A stretch of DNA of 33,903 nt from Campylobacterota bacterium (GTDB taxonomy: Bacteria; Campylobacterota; Campylobacteria; Campylobacterales; Sulfurovaceae), in the NCBI GenBank assembly GCA_003252535.1, contig QKDN01000030.1:1-33903 (forward strand), read 5' to 3'. A model generated the notes under the pieces. It was not told the DNA's origin. It saw only the letters and a program-made list of their open reading frames with translations, and ran no database searches. This document shows, one piece after another, positions 33,805 to 33,903 of the stretch. Position 1 is the stretch's first letter, and each line of letters begins with the position of its first letter. The position numbers and the translations under genes were made by a program.

Positions 33805-33903
33805 AGATTCTGAGTAGCAGTTTATACAAATCTTCACCTCTATTATTGAACCTGAACTCGCACTCTTTAAGATGTAAATTGAAGTTCTCTTTATCCATTC
33901 CGT
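33782..33903 (-). CDS. 3' end of an IS1595-family-like transposase (cut by window edge)
   Basis: On the minus strand an open frame enters at the right edge and ends at TAG 33784-33782. The 39 visible residues include NFNLHLKECEFRFNNRGEDL and YKLLLRIFRNEPL. The pattern of a terminal EFRFNNR followed by LYKLLL is what I know from the C-terminus of ISXO2-like DDE transposases of the IS1595 family. The catalytic domain and the terminal repeat are outside or not visible here, so intactness cannot be judged. Confidence 0.7.
   Translation of the reverse strand, partial: GMDKENFNLHLKECEFRFNNRGEDLYKLLLRIFRNEPLN

Overview
The window looks like a chromosomal segment of a free-living Campylobacterota bacterium, probably of the Sulfurovum/Sulfurimonas kind. 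The strongest reason is the run HIT protein (divergent) - pheS - pheT - aroA - ispH - rpsA - serA, which I know as the Campylobacter jejuni gene order. It is supported by a UbiD-family menaquinone-type decarboxylase, promoters that show a clear TATAAT but rarely a -35 box, and frequent TTG starts. The genus assignment is an inference made without any database search.

Layout. 1-516 holds no gene: a strong hairpin, a possible 240-bp MITE-like inverted-repeat element, and a REP pair. 517-1386 (-) is an AraC/GyrI-type regulator. 1533-3636 (+) is a two-gene carboxylation unit, biotin carboxylase plus beta-carbonic anhydrase. 3633-4853 (-) is an unknown membrane/coiled-coil protein and 5019-5789 is exonuclease III. 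5843-6375 is a toxin-antitoxin pair whose toxin is broken by a stop codon; two REP pairs and an AT-rich orphan gene follow. 7107-8930 (-) is the UbiD-family decarboxylase, with an unusual heptad-repeat leader. 9238-10626 is argH, closed by another REP pair. 10755-20171 is the conserved housekeeping cluster (translation, shikimate, isoprenoid and serine synthesis), tightly packed with 4-bp ATGA/GTGA overlaps.

20311-33262 is the accessory, envelope-directed part. It starts with a TolC-type channel, an adaptor and an RND pump divided into two separate genes, the first ending in a histidine-rich tail. EF-P follows as a housekeeping insertion. On the opposite strand are a second, paralogous adaptor and a class II (c'-like) cytochrome. 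Then come a secreted protein made of 11-residue repeats, whose frame is broken inside its repeat array, and two large tandem paralogous exported proteins with DUF302-like modules. Nearly every product in this stretch is predicted to be exported or membrane-bound, so the genes may form one envelope system; that link is inferred from position only.

The window closes with an AT-rich small membrane protein overlapping the 3' end of what looks like an IS1595-family transposase, indicating a mobile region at the right edge. No tRNA, rRNA or CRISPR array was seen.
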